In this document: piece after piece, positions 27,936 through 37,149 of the stretch
Layout: each line of letters starts with the position of its first letter
How positions within the stretch are numbered: the first letter of the stretch is position 1
NCBI GenBank assembly: GCA_002842515.1
Contig: PHDC01000001.1
Coordinates: 1,116,001 to 1,180,000 of the forward strand
Source: Bacteroidetes bacterium HGW-Bacteroidetes-5
Lineage (GTDB): Bacteria; Bacteroidota; Bacteroidia; Bacteroidales; UBA932
DNA: 64,000 bases
Reading direction: 5' to 3'
Translations under genes and position numbers: made by a program
The notes under the pieces: model-generated
What the model was told of the DNA's origin: nothing
The model's database searches: none
What the model saw: the letters and a program-made list of their open reading frames with translations, nothing else

Positions 27936-28355
27936 TTATTCCTGGTAATCTCTGCGAACTACAAATTTTGTAACTACCGGCAGTTTCTGAGCTGCCAGAC
28001 GAAGTGCCTCTTTGGCAATCTCCAACGGAACCCCCTCTGCTTCAATTATCATACGACCCGGTGTGATTGGACATACAAACCCCTCCGGAGCTCCTTTACC
28101 TTTACCCATACGAACCTCTGCAGGCTTCTTGGTAAATGGTTTGTCGGGGAATACGCGAATCCAGATCTGACCCTCACGCTTCATATACCTAACTACGGCC
28201 TGACGAGCAGCTTCAATCTGCTGGCCGGTTAACCAGCAAGCCGCTGTTGTCTTAATCCCGAAAGATCCAAATGAGAGCTGATTTCCCCTCTGTGCGATCC
28301 CTTTCATACGGCCTTTCTGTTGCCTTCTGAACTTGGTTTTTTTTGGTTGTAACAT
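27936..28355 (-). CDS. rplP: 50S ribosomal protein L16
   Basis: A 139-residue protein near the A-site tRNA elbow: [33 protein letters not shown] and [14 protein letters not shown] are conserved. In nearly all bacteria rpsC lies directly upstream; here the upstream neighbour is a dipeptidase gene. It is thus the first gene of this ribosomal operon, with its own promoter. Confidence 0.97.
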   Translation of the reverse strand: MLQPKKTKFRRQQKGRMKGIAQRGNQLSFGSFGIKTTAACWLTGQQIEAARQAVVRYMKREGQIWIRVFPDKPFTKKPAEVRMGKGKGAPEGFVCPITPGRMIIEAEGVPLEIAKEALRLAAQKLPVVTKFVVRRDYQE

Positions 28356-28407
28356 TGCTTTTTTTACAGTTTAACGATAACAGTAAATATTTTTGTGTGC
28401 TTTGGTC

Positions 28408-28431
28408 AAAAAAATTTTGGGGTTAAACCCC
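28408..28431 (-). promoter_or_regulatory. Attenuator-like hairpin in the rplP leader
   Basis: In the transcribed strand GGGGT-TTA-ACCCC (28419-28431) is followed by AAAA and seven Ts (28408-28414). It lies about 40 bases after the predicted start of transcription and about 50 before rplP. Short stem, so termination would be partial; alternatively it terminates the upstream dipeptidase transcript. Confidence 0.4.
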
Positions 28432-28477
28432 TTATTCCCTGCGAAATAGCCATATTGAGTGCATATTTGGCGGGATG

Positions 28478-28507
28478 CAAATATACCAAAAAATTTAAAT
28501 GTGCAAA
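28478..28507 (-). promoter_or_regulatory. Promoter of the rplP ribosomal operon
   Basis: Minus-strand TTTG (28504-28507), 18-base spacer, then TATATTTG (28478-28485), a full match to the Bacteroidota promoter. It begins 17 bases after the dipeptidase stop and gives a leader of about 115 bases before rplP. It explains how the operon is expressed without rpsC and the upstream S10 genes. Confidence 0.75.
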
Positions 28508-28524
28508 AGGATGTTGAAAAATAT

Positions 28525-29610
28525 TTACAATTTCTGCATTTTTAGAAATCGCAGAAAATTAGCACCCCAGAACTTCTCAAGCTCACTTTCGGAGTAACCT
28601 CTTCTTAGAAGCTCAATTGTGAGGTTTTTCATTTTTGAGGCATTTTCCAGCCCAACAACTCCTCCACCTCCGTCAAAGTCAGTGCCGATACCTATATGAT
28701 CTATCCCAACAATTTTTTTTGCATAATCTATATGGTCTGCGATGTGGCTGACATTAACAGAGTCTTTGGGAAGTTCGGAGAGAAAAAAACGACCGGTGGC
28801 TATCTGAATGAGTCCCCCTGCATCTGCAATTGCCCTCATCTCGTTATCCTTGAGATTTCTATTGTGATTCTTTATGGAATAGACTCCCGAGTGGCTTGCC
28901 ATAACGGGATTTTTGCTCACTTTAAGAACATCAAAGAGAGTTTTTGTAGATGCGTGAGAGAGATCTATTATAATACCAAGACGGTTCATCTCCTTAACAA
29001 CCTCTATTCCAAAAGCAGAGAGTCCATTATGTTCTGATTGTTTATCCATAGAAGCGTCACAAATTTCATTATTCAGGTTGTGACAGAGTGTTATTGCCCT
29101 TACCCCCATATCCCGGAACATCTCAAGGTTTGAAATATCCTTTGCAATGGCATACCCGTTTTCAATTGCAAGCACTACAGATGTAATTCTCTCTTTTTTA
29201 TTTCTTAAAAGATCTTCGCTGTTGTAAGCAATTGAAACAGTAGGGTAACTCTCTACATACGAGCGAAATTTTGAAAGCTGCTCTTTAACGTACTCTGTTG
29301 CCTTTATCAATGAGACACTATCTCTTTCGCCCTGACCTATATATATTGCAAACAGAGATGCGTCAAGCCCTCCCTCTTTCATAAGCGGGAATGTAACCTG
29401 CCCCGTTGTCACCCTAGTGGCTGAGTTAGGGTTGTTAATCCTGAGCGCAGTATCGTTATGAGTATCTATTGTCAATACTCTTTTATGTATGGAATTTGCT
29501 TTTTTAATAAGCTCCGCTTCCGTGTGATTCTGGCTTACCAACACCGCGGGAAATATCAAGGCAGCAGAGATAACTGAATATCTGGCAAGAGTTCTGACTA
29601 TTTTTCTCAT
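28525..29610 (-). CDS. Membrane dipeptidase (peptidase family M19), exported
   Basis: A 361-residue renal-dipeptidase-type zinc enzyme that cleaves dipeptides, including D-residue and beta-lactam-like substrates in known members. The signal peptide covers about 1-26. Zinc-site motifs are DTHND (His and Asp), the bridging Glu in VLAIENG, ASHSG and the nearby DLSHAS, and GIGTDFDGGGG near the end. Last gene of the SusCD-peptidase run, 17 bases after the GltS gene, and directly in front of the rplP promoter. Fits final cleavage of short peptides in the periplasm. Confidence 0.92.
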   Translation of the reverse strand: MRKIVRTLARYSVISAALIFPAVLVSQNHTEAELIKKANSIHKRVLTIDTHNDTALRINNPNSATRVTTGQVTFPLMKEGGLDASLFAIYIGQGERDSVSLIKATEYVKEQLSKFRSYVESYPTVSIAYNSEDLLRNKKERITSVVLAIENGYAIAKDISNLEMFRDMGVRAITLCHNLNNEICDASMDKQSEHNGLSAFGIEVVKEMNRLGIIIDLSHASTKTLFDVLKVSKNPVMASHSGVYSIKNHNRNLKDNEMRAIADAGGLIQIATGRFFLSELPKDSVNVSHIADHIDYAKKIVGIDHIGIGTDFDGGGGVVGLENASKMKNLTIELLRRGYSESELEKFWGANFLRFLKMQKL

Positions 29611-29627
29611 CTGTTTTTCAATCTATA

Positions 29628-30968
29628 TTAAACTTTATGAAGCCACTTCATTTTTTTTGCCAGTAACAATATCAATATTGACAAAATAAACAGCGTAATC
29701 AAAAACCAAAATCCCATCCCGTTTACAAACAAGATTGGGGCAAAAGTAATCACCATAATCTCGATAGGAGCAATCGGAAGATATGCGAGAGCATAATCAT
29801 CCAGAGCTTTACTCTCCATCTTTGGATCAACTATCCTTAACAGGGCAATTCCCATAGCCATTGTTCCTGTCCACCATCCCCACGCAAAGATTGATCTTTC
29901 AAACCAGGAGTCCTTGAGAAGTCTTTTCCCCAGATAAAAAGTGATTACCCAGACTGTAAATGATCCGAAAATTATCAGAATAATTAGTGGTACTGCATAT
30001 TTTACTACAATACTCAGTTGTATAGATGCAACTCCGAAAGCCACCAAAAGATCTGTAAAGGTTCCACTCAGTCTGGTGGTCTGAACCGGGCATATATAGT
30101 CAGATACATTATACTTGTCAAAGATTTTTTTCAAAATCAGACCTATTATAAATGAGCAGGAAAAGACCGGAAGTTCCAGTTTGGGGTAAACCGATTTCAC
30201 ACCCTGACTCAGCAGATATCCAATAAAGGCTGTAAAGAAAACCAAAGCAAGATGAAAGGCTAATGAATCTATAGATATTGATGAAGTTGTACTCATTCCT
30301 GCAGGCTCCCTCTTCTCCTTTGGGGTAAGTCCGGTTCTCAGATCATTAGGCAACTCTGAGAAATCTTTAATGAATAACGTCTCATTTTTCTTTGCTGCCA
30401 TCTTGACAAATATAAGCCCGAATATAATTGCCATAACCACTCCCACGGTTGCCGTTGTCATTCCCAGGCTCCTAGCTTCGTCCCATCCCAGACCCTCAAA
30501 GGCGGATCCTACTGCCGCAGCTGTACCGTGTCCGCCATAAAAGCCGGTCGGCAACATCAGTCCGAATGCTGAGTTCAGATCCGGCCAGATCAATTTAAGG
30601 ACAAAAAGGCCGAACAATCCAACTATTGACCACTGTAACAACATTCCCAATTGTGCATAAGCCCATATCGATCCGACTCTCCCGCTAACCTCTTTAAAAG
30701 AGAATTTTGGTGAAGAGAGTGGCAGTGATGCAAATACCAGAGCAATTAAAATTGCGGAATAGGTGCCCAGTTGATTCGAAAAGGGTAGCCAACCCAACCC
30801 ATTAGGGCCCATTGCAAGACCTAAAAAGCCGGCAATCAAACTGGGTGGGATAAAGAGTTGCTGAATAAATTTTACCTTAACACGAATAAATTTCCCGACA
30901 AGTAATAGGCCAAAAATAAGACCGAGATCGGTAAACAGAGACCAGGGGCCGAATGTAGAAGAGAACAT
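29628..30968 (-). CDS. Sodium/glutamate symporter (GltS family)
   Basis: A 446-residue inner-membrane protein of about 11-12 helices. FIPPSLIAGFLGLAMGPNG and TGFYGGHGTAAAVGSAFEGL are GltS-family hallmarks; the second half repeats the fold (LLVAFGVASIQLS, WWTGTMAMGIALLRI). Known GltS proteins import L- or D-glutamate with sodium. It lies between the M14 carboxypeptidase and the dipeptidase, which suggests uptake of a released acidic amino acid. Substrate not proven. Confidence 0.9.
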   Translation of the reverse strand: MFSSTFGPWSLFTDLGLIFGLLLVGKFIRVKVKFIQQLFIPPSLIAGFLGLAMGPNGLGWLPFSNQLGTYSAILIALVFASLPLSSPKFSFKEVSGRVGSIWAYAQLGMLLQWSIVGLFGLFVLKLIWPDLNSAFGLMLPTGFYGGHGTAAAVGSAFEGLGWDEARSLGMTTATVGVVMAIIFGLIFVKMAAKKNETLFIKDFSELPNDLRTGLTPKEKREPAGMSTTSSISIDSLAFHLALVFFTAFIGYLLSQGVKSVYPKLELPVFSCSFIIGLILKKIFDKYNVSDYICPVQTTRLSGTFTDLLVAFGVASIQLSIVVKYAVPLIILIIFGSFTVWVITFYLGKRLLKDSWFERSIFAWGWWTGTMAMGIALLRIVDPKMESKALDDYALAYLPIAPIEIMVITFAPILFVNGMGFWFLITLFILSILILLLAKKMKWLHKV

Positions 30969-31000
30969 AGTTTAAGTATTTAAGTCAAAGATAGGATTTT

Positions 31001-33562
31001 TTATTTTTCAGTAAGGACTTTTTCCTTTGCCAACAACTCTCTAAAAAAAATTGCGTTCATAAATAGTCTTGAACTTCCAAGCCAAATAGCACGAAAATAG
31101 GGATCATCAACAAAATATATCAACCCCTTACCGGCCAGAACAGCCGGTGTACCTTTAATCTGGGATGAATAATTGGCACTTAGATATCCACTCATAAGAG
31201 GATTCTCGGAATAGATTAACGGAGTAATATATCCTCTCTTTGAATTGGTAATAATAATCTCTCCCTCTTTAAATAAGGGGATCTCTTTTGCTCTTAATCC
31301 ATATGAAAGCGGATTTGACATATCCAAGATTGAACTTAAAATAACTCCGTTTATTGATGAGCTGTTATCTCTCTTTATGTAATCATAGAAAGAGCCATCT
31401 TTTTTTGACTCCTCTTTGGTTATACTTTTTGTAATATTTATCTCCGAAATATTTAACTCATTGAGCGTTTTATACGAAGTCCCGATACCGATTAAAGTAT
31501 TGCTGTTTGCCCAATATGAAAGTTTATCTGCTGCCTCTTTTGACAATCTGAAGTTGTTTGTAATAACAATTATATTATATGCGTCAATATCTATTGTGGC
31601 CAAATTATCAACATCGATGAGGCTCACGGGCATTCCAAACCTAAGGTCTATTAAATGCCACAGTTCACCTATGATACTATAAGCAGCTCCTTTTCCTGTC
31701 AACAAAGCAATCTTGGGCTTAGTCACAGGTTTAAAGTGTCCACTTCCTAAATCAAAATCATCTCCTGTGCCATTATCAACTGCAAGAACATCTATTTTAT
31801 TTGCAGATATATTATTATTTAGAATTTGATTGAGCTCCTCTTTTCCCATAGACTGCTCATTTACAGATATCAATACAGTTCCTGTGTTGAACTCATACCT
31901 CTTCTCCCCTCTATTGATAGAGAAAGGAGAGTCCGATACCTTGAGCTTTACTCCCTTGCTTTGAAGATAATACAAAAATTTATATGCATAGAAATCTGTT
32001 ATCTCAAACAGATAAGCGTAATGGGTTAAGGGCACACTATCTGACTCAGAAAAGATCTCTGATACCAGCTTTTCTCCGATAAGAGTGCTTAGATCATTTA
32101 ACTCCGAATATTGTATATTTAGTCCGAGCGGAATAGTCCAAGTTGAAATATCATAAAACGAAGAGTCTTTGTAAGTTGTCGTTTTCTCAAATATAGTCCT
32201 TATCACAGAATAGTTATTTTGATTTACCGGGATAATGTAGGCGCTCTCTTTTTTAAAATTCTTTTTATTGATTGACAAATCTTTGCTAAGTCTGAAAATA
32301 TCAATTTTGTGAACTTTAAGAATCCTCACCAACTCTTTTGTCAGGGACAAATCATCACTGCTGCCGAACAGATAACCCTTCACTTCATCTTTTTGTGCCT
32401 CTTTCTGCTTTTGGATAAAGAATCTCTTTTGATAGTTTAATAACTCATTTTTCATCTCAACAGATGCCTCAAGTGCAGAGAATGAACAAAAAACCTGATT
32501 TTTAATCATATCTGCAAATCTGATTTTCACACCATCAACCTCCCTCACAAAACCTCTGGGGTTAGGCTGTTCATACAGTAACCCAACTCCTCCCAATATA
32601 TCAGGTAACGCGGCTCCCTTTCCGGTATAGTAGTCGTCGTAGCCCTCTCTTGAATAATACATTGTTCCAATTTTGCTTAGAGTCTTCGTGTGATAATCTG
32701 CTATCTTCCTGCTAATATCCCAGTTATCGTCGGGAATTAGGTGGTTTGTACTATTTTTGATTCCGGGAGAGAAATATGTTCCGGAAGTATTCCCGTGTTC
32801 GTGAAAATCATTAACAAAAGTTGGCAGCCAATTATAGTAGACTTCCATCCTGTAATAACTCTCCGGATTTTGCACAAAGAGCCAGTCACGGTTAAGATCA
32901 AACCAATAGTGATTGGATCTGCTGCTTGGAGCAGGCTCTTTAAACTCTCTTGTATTGGCATCACTGTTTTCACTTGCAGATTTATTCGAATTTACCCAAG
33001 CTGCGTATCTTTGAACACCATCGGGGTTTTGTGCAGGTTGAATTAATATCACATTATTATCCAGAATTCTCTTAATAAATTCATCTTCGCCCGCAGCCAG
33101 AATGTAGGCGACAACTATAGAGGCATTCACTCCAGTCGCCTCATTCCCGTGAATACTATATCCCATCCAGGTGACAATTGGAAGGGTGTCGACGGAAAGT
33201 TTTAAAGATTTGACCGGATTACACAGATCCAGATGCTGTTTTCTGATAAACTCAGATCTTTCAAGATTTTTCTTTGAGCTTACCACAAGAAATATGAGTG
33301 GTTTACGCTCGTGAGAATAACCATTTTCTATAATGTCTATTCTGTCAGATCTTTGTGCAAGGAGTCTTAAGTATGAAACTGTTTGGTCATAGCTGATATA
33401 TTGCTCTCCGACTTCAAATCCTAAAAACTCCCTTGGTGAAGGGATATCGGGATTCAATTGTTTGATTTCATCCGGAAAATAGAAGCTTAAATTTTGGGCT
33501 GATAATAACCCACTGAGAGTAAAGCTAAGAAATAGTATGATTGTTAAGAATCTCCTCATCAT
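31001..33562 (-). CDS. M14 family zinc carboxypeptidase with C-terminal GATase1-like domain, exported
   Basis: An 853-residue exported protein; signal peptide 1-22. The M14 domain (about 50-370) has the zinc motif HGNEATG (H138, E141), FDLNRDW as the substrate-binding Asn/Arg block, and NDFHEHG with the third His ligand. The C-terminal part (about 600-720) looks like a Rossmann/GATase1-type fold (KIALLTGKGAAYSI, YNIIVITNN). M14 enzymes remove C-terminal residues or cleave gamma-D-glutamyl bonds. An ATG three bases downstream is an alternative start. In the SusCD run, 48 bases after the BPL_N-like gene. Confidence 0.9.
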   Translation of the reverse strand: MMRRFLTIILFLSFTLSGLLSAQNLSFYFPDEIKQLNPDIPSPREFLGFEVGEQYISYDQTVSYLRLLAQRSDRIDIIENGYSHERKPLIFLVVSSKKNLERSEFIRKQHLDLCNPVKSLKLSVDTLPIVTWMGYSIHGNEATGVNASIVVAYILAAGEDEFIKRILDNNVILIQPAQNPDGVQRYAAWVNSNKSASENSDANTREFKEPAPSSRSNHYWFDLNRDWLFVQNPESYYRMEVYYNWLPTFVNDFHEHGNTSGTYFSPGIKNSTNHLIPDDNWDISRKIADYHTKTLSKIGTMYYSREGYDDYYTGKGAALPDILGGVGLLYEQPNPRGFVREVDGVKIRFADMIKNQVFCSFSALEASVEMKNELLNYQKRFFIQKQKEAQKDEVKGYLFGSSDDLSLTKELVRILKVHKIDIFRLSKDLSINKKNFKKESAYIIPVNQNNYSVIRTIFEKTTTYKDSSFYDISTWTIPLGLNIQYSELNDLSTLIGEKLVSEIFSESDSVPLTHYAYLFEITDFYAYKFLYYLQSKGVKLKVSDSPFSINRGEKRYEFNTGTVLISVNEQSMGKEELNQILNNNISANKIDVLAVDNGTGDDFDLGSGHFKPVTKPKIALLTGKGAAYSIIGELWHLIDLRFGMPVSLIDVDNLATIDIDAYNIIVITNNFRLSKEAADKLSYWANSNTLIGIGTSYKTLNELNISEINITKSITKEESKKDGSFYDYIKRDNSSSINGVILSSILDMSNPLSYGLRAKEIPLFKEGEIIITNSKRGYITPLIYSENPLMSGYLSANYSSQIKGTPAVLAGKGLIYFVDDPYFRAIWLGSSRLFMNAIFFRELLAKEKVLTEK

Positions 33563-33610
33563 AAAATTTAGATATTATTTGTAGTGACACTCCGATGCTG
33601 GGTATAAAAT

Positions 33611-34924
33611 TTATTCCCAGGATATAACTATTGAGTACGGAACTCCATTTAAGAGAGACAAGTTCCCGGTGTATAACTCCCCCCACTCAGAACTTATTAC
33701 ATCTACTGTAGAGGTACATTCGACCGCAATATGCCATTTGCCTGCAGGAAGATTGTCAAGAACAATTTCTTTGTTTGCACCCAAAGAAATGTCCATATAA
33801 TCGGCATATTGTTTGAACGCAGGAGCCTTTTTTCTCATATAAAGATTAAGATTATATTGGTCATCTGCTTTTAGTTGTACTTTTATGTTTTTTACGTTTT
33901 TGGGGATTGTAGCAGTAAAATGATGGTACTGTTTGTCTCCTATCTTTGTATAACCCGGATCATTATCATTTGTCGATTTAATCATATCTCTAGTGACTCC
34001 ATTTAGCAACTCCCCCTTAATTGTAGGATTTCCACACCCTTCTATTGCAAGTTGAATGAGAGCGCTCATAAGATCTAATCTTTCACCTGACACATAACTC
34101 TCAGGATGAGATCCTGTTAAAACTATTCGGCCGGCATTTTCATCCCTCTTCCAAGCCCAAGAGCTGATTTTTTTATCGATAGAGCTATTTTTCCCAATAA
34201 TTGGTTTATAATCGTACCTGGTTAAAATCTCAGTTCCAGTGGGCAATTCTTTAACATCGTATGCAAATCCTCCTCCGTTGTGATAAACACTATCAATATG
34301 CATATCTCCTCCGAAATCATAATATTTTAAAATTGATGCACCTTTCTCAATGAAATGGCCTGTCGGTTTTTTTGCTAACCTTGTTGTATGTGCAATTCCT
34401 GGCCATATTCCAAGATAGGACGGGTTTGTTTTGACTGAATCGGGAGAAGAAGCATACCCAAGAGATGCCAGAAACATTCCGGCACAAGTGCCGAGATAAC
34501 TCCCTCCATTATTTACAAATGTCTGGATATTTGCTCTTCCCTTTTCTGATAGGGATGTACCATGAGGTGTTGCTTTTCCTCCATTCACATAAATCATCCT
34601 GAAACGAGGGGCACCATCGGGATAGAGTAAAACTCCATTGAGGTCTGTCTCACTCCCGGAAAAAATCTGCTGCTGCAATATTGTATCTTGGTGAGTCAAC
34701 GGCGATTGGGGAGTATCCTTCCCGGTCACAAAGTGCTCTATACTAAGATTTAGTCTTCTTGCTGCCGGGAGGTCTGTCCGAGATGTGAGCTTTATCCCAC
34801 CATTCATAAAGATATCTTTATAATAGCCTTGAGAAAACAAACTATTATTTATGAATGTTATAAAACAAAAAATTATAATTTTCGCTTTTGTTGAATATAT
34901 TAACTTTATGATTTTGTGTGTCAT
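33611..34924 (-). CDS. Secreted BPL_N (biotin-protein-ligase N-terminal)/GATase1-like protein with C-terminal beta domain
   Basis: A 437-residue protein. Residues 1-32 look like a signal peptide (hydrophobic stretch ending LFSQ). The core (about 95-300) matches BPL_N/class I amidotransferase-like folds: MIYVNGGKATPHGTSL and a nucleophile elbow GGSYLGTCAGM with C147. VLTGSHPES may be the His-containing loop. The last 100 residues resemble a pre-peptidase C-terminal (PPC) beta domain. Substrate unknown; the conserved Cys elbow suggests hydrolase activity. In the SusCD run, 18 bases after the formylglutamate-amidohydrolase-like gene. Confidence 0.72.
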   Translation of the reverse strand: MTHKIIKLIYSTKAKIIIFCFITFINNSLFSQGYYKDIFMNGGIKLTSRTDLPAARRLNLSIEHFVTGKDTPQSPLTHQDTILQQQIFSGSETDLNGVLLYPDGAPRFRMIYVNGGKATPHGTSLSEKGRANIQTFVNNGGSYLGTCAGMFLASLGYASSPDSVKTNPSYLGIWPGIAHTTRLAKKPTGHFIEKGASILKYYDFGGDMHIDSVYHNGGGFAYDVKELPTGTEILTRYDYKPIIGKNSSIDKKISSWAWKRDENAGRIVLTGSHPESYVSGERLDLMSALIQLAIEGCGNPTIKGELLNGVTRDMIKSTNDNDPGYTKIGDKQYHHFTATIPKNVKNIKVQLKADDQYNLNLYMRKKAPAFKQYADYMDISLGANKEIVLDNLPAGKWHIAVECTSTVDVISSEWGELYTGNLSLLNGVPYSIVISWE

Positions 34925-34942
34925 ATATAAATATTATCTGTT

Positions 34943-35911
34943 TTATTGTTTAAAGTTATAATTCAAATTAAAGAAAAGTTCAATAGCTTTTACCAGTTGT
35001 TCTGCCGTGTTTTTTCTCACTGTTGAACTATTTCTGCTGTCTCGGTTAAACTCCAGCTGAATGGCATCAATTGTCCCTCCTGCGCCCGAACCGCTACTTT
35101 CGGTTATATGTCCTCCACTAAAATAACCTGTAATTCCGGGAGAGGGGTTAGATTTATTTGGGATACAGGCTATTCCGTTATTATGCAACAATGTTCCGAA
35201 AGAGTTGTCTCCTCTGAGAATTTGAGAAAAACTTTGTTTTGCGCTTACTGTTTTGTATAGGTTATAAACACTGGACTGACTGGCTAAATTATTATTATCA
35301 ATTTCTGAATCGCTCAAATTTAGCTGCGAAGAACTCAGTTGATATCCTATCTCCACCTCCTGTTTATCGTGACCGTGAGCGTGGATATCGATTAGTAACC
35401 CTGAACCGTATTTAGCAAAAATAAGACTCTTTGATTGATCGATATAACTATAAAACTTATCGTAAATACTCTTTGCGGCTGCACTACCACGGGGTATAGC
35501 GTATTCGATTTGTCGGTTCACATCTATATATGTACGCTTTAGCCTGCAAAAGATAATATAAGGGTATTTTCCTGTGCGGGCAAAAACCACAGAATCAATC
35601 AACTCCGACAACTCAGGAGTATTTGTATCATAAACTGTTGAAAAATTAGGGTCTGGGCAGTTACTTGTTGTTCTTAAGGTAAGTGATGCGTCGGTTAGAG
35701 TTCCTCCGTGAGGAACTGTTATTATGAGCGGATAGTTACCTGTTCTGTATTCAATATAGCTACTAGTGAAAGTCTGTCTTACAAATATACCTGTTCCTCC
35801 GCCCCCCGGGTTTCCACCCGGAGTCACAACTGGTTCGGGGGCTTTACTACAGCTTAATAAGAGAAGCGAAAGAGTGTATACCGCTATATTAATAAATCGT
35901 AAATTTTTCAT
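34943..35911 (-). CDS. N-formylglutamate amidohydrolase-like lipoprotein
   Basis: A 322-residue lipoprotein: lipobox LLLLSC with C21, then a Pro/Gly linker (about 22-42). The domain has VPHGGT (H68), IDVNR (D130-R133) and DIHAHGH (D175-H181), the metal-site pattern of the N-formylglutamate amidohydrolase superfamily. Known members release glutamate from N-formylglutamate and share a fold with zinc carboxypeptidases and poly-gamma-glutamate hydrolases. Being a lipoprotein it acts outside the cytoplasm, so a histidine-pathway role is unlikely. Its ATG overlaps the stop of the upstream Ntn hydrolase (ATGA). Confidence 0.75.
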   Translation of the reverse strand: MKNLRFINIAVYTLSLLLLSCSKAPEPVVTPGGNPGGGGTGIFVRQTFTSSYIEYRTGNYPLIITVPHGGTLTDASLTLRTTSNCPDPNFSTVYDTNTPELSELIDSVVFARTGKYPYIIFCRLKRTYIDVNRQIEYAIPRGSAAAKSIYDKFYSYIDQSKSLIFAKYGSGLLIDIHAHGHDKQEVEIGYQLSSSQLNLSDSEIDNNNLASQSSVYNLYKTVSAKQSFSQILRGDNSFGTLLHNNGIACIPNKSNPSPGITGYFSGGHITESSGSGAGGTIDAIQLEFNRDSRNSSTVRKNTAEQLVKAIELFFNLNYNFKQ

Positions 35912-37122
35912 TTCTCAGGAAAGTTTTTCTCAATAAGTGAGGCTATCTCTTTTGTGAGAGAGTTCATTTCAGACAAAATTATACCGGTTTTTCTCCATTG
36001 ATCTATCTTTCTATTGCTTATCTCAAATATCTTCTCTTCAACCGGCTCTATGAGTTGAATATACCCTGTACCTTTTGCATTAAAGAGTTTGTTAAAATTC
36101 AGATATTTATCTCCGTTGCCTCTGGTTATTGCAAATACATTCGATTTTATTGCAAGTGCCTTATCACACATTGGGGAGTTATAAGAGTCATCACTCTTTT
36201 TAAGTAAATATGAGTTGTTATTTGCTGCCTTTACCCAAGCCGGGATAGCAATAGAACAGGGTGGATATCCTAAAACCGCCCAAAATGTTGTCAGCTCCGG
36301 GTTCTCTCCTTTTTTTACCCCTTGGATAACACACGCATTGGCAGTAATTCTTCTGGGAATAAAGTCAGAATCGGGGAATAGTCCATTTTTAAACAGAGAG
36401 AGTGCCTCATTGCTCCTCAAGTCAACTCCTGTTAGTGAGTGGTAAAACGATCTTGAAAGATTGTTGATAATCCATTGCGGAGAGAATAGTTTTTCCGGTG
36501 CTCCTTTTGCAAATATATCATTAGCTGTTTGGTAGCGAATATAGCCCTGCCCTGCATCGTATTTTCCGTTATAAGAGAAATTTGTATAAACCAAATAGCC
36601 GTTTGGTGCATTGGATTGATCATTTACATCAACCATATGGTAGCCATCACTGAATGTTTCAAAATATGCGGCATTCCCCTCTGCATCTATTACTCCGTAA
36701 TTTGCAGAGACCTTCATCGGTCTTCTGAGGGTATCCAGGTAATGCTTAAACTCTGTTACATTCTTACAAGCCTCAAGGGCTCTTCTCATTAGTGCTCCAT
36801 TATTTGTACCGATGCTCTCTTCAGTCAAGTTATAAGACATTGTATTCATAATTGAGAACCCCTGAGAGTTTGTACCAATCCAAATACTGGCCCTGGTTTC
36901 GTCAGTTGCATCACTTCTAACAATGCCAATAAGAGGGTAACCCCTAAAATCGGAATAAATTAGTCGGTGATTCATATTTTGTGTATCTGTATTTTTCCAC
37001 ATCAGGGGCCTCCCATCTTTTGTTGCTTTTCCTGATATAATGACAGAGGTACACGAAAATGACTCGGCAGGAAAAAGAGATCCGATCATTATTACCAGAA
37101 AGGTTATCAATATCTTTTTCAT
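35908..37122 (-). CDS. Exported Ntn-type hydrolase, carcinine hydrolase / isopenicillin-N acyltransferase (C45) family
   Basis: A 404-residue protein starting at the ATG at 37122 (MKKILITFLVIMIGSLFPAE); the frame stays open 30 codons upstream, but that stretch is not signal-like. Residue C24 directly follows the signal peptide (ESFS-CTSVIISGK). It lacks a lipobox, so signal peptidase I cleavage would expose Cys as the N-terminal nucleophile of an Ntn hydrolase. KATKDGRPLMWKNTDT, ANYGVIDAEGNAAYFE and VYTNF are family-like. Known relatives cleave or form amide bonds of amino-acid conjugates. Coupled to the next gene by a 4-base overlap. Confidence 0.82.
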   Translation of the reverse strand: MKKILITFLVIMIGSLFPAESFSCTSVIISGKATKDGRPLMWKNTDTQNMNHRLIYSDFRGYPLIGIVRSDATDETRASIWIGTNSQGFSIMNTMSYNLTEESIGTNNGALMRRALEACKNVTEFKHYLDTLRRPMKVSANYGVIDAEGNAAYFETFSDGYHMVDVNDQSNAPNGYLVYTNFSYNGKYDAGQGYIRYQTANDIFAKGAPEKLFSPQWIINNLSRSFYHSLTGVDLRSNEALSLFKNGLFPDSDFIPRRITANACVIQGVKKGENPELTTFWAVLGYPPCSIAIPAWVKAANNNSYLLKKSDDSYNSPMCDKALAIKSNVFAITRGNGDKYLNFNKLFNAKGTGYIQLIEPVEEKIFEISNRKIDQWRKTGIILSEMNSLTKEIASLIEKNFPEK

Positions 37123-37149
37123 TCTAAAATATTTTATTAAAAGTGATAA

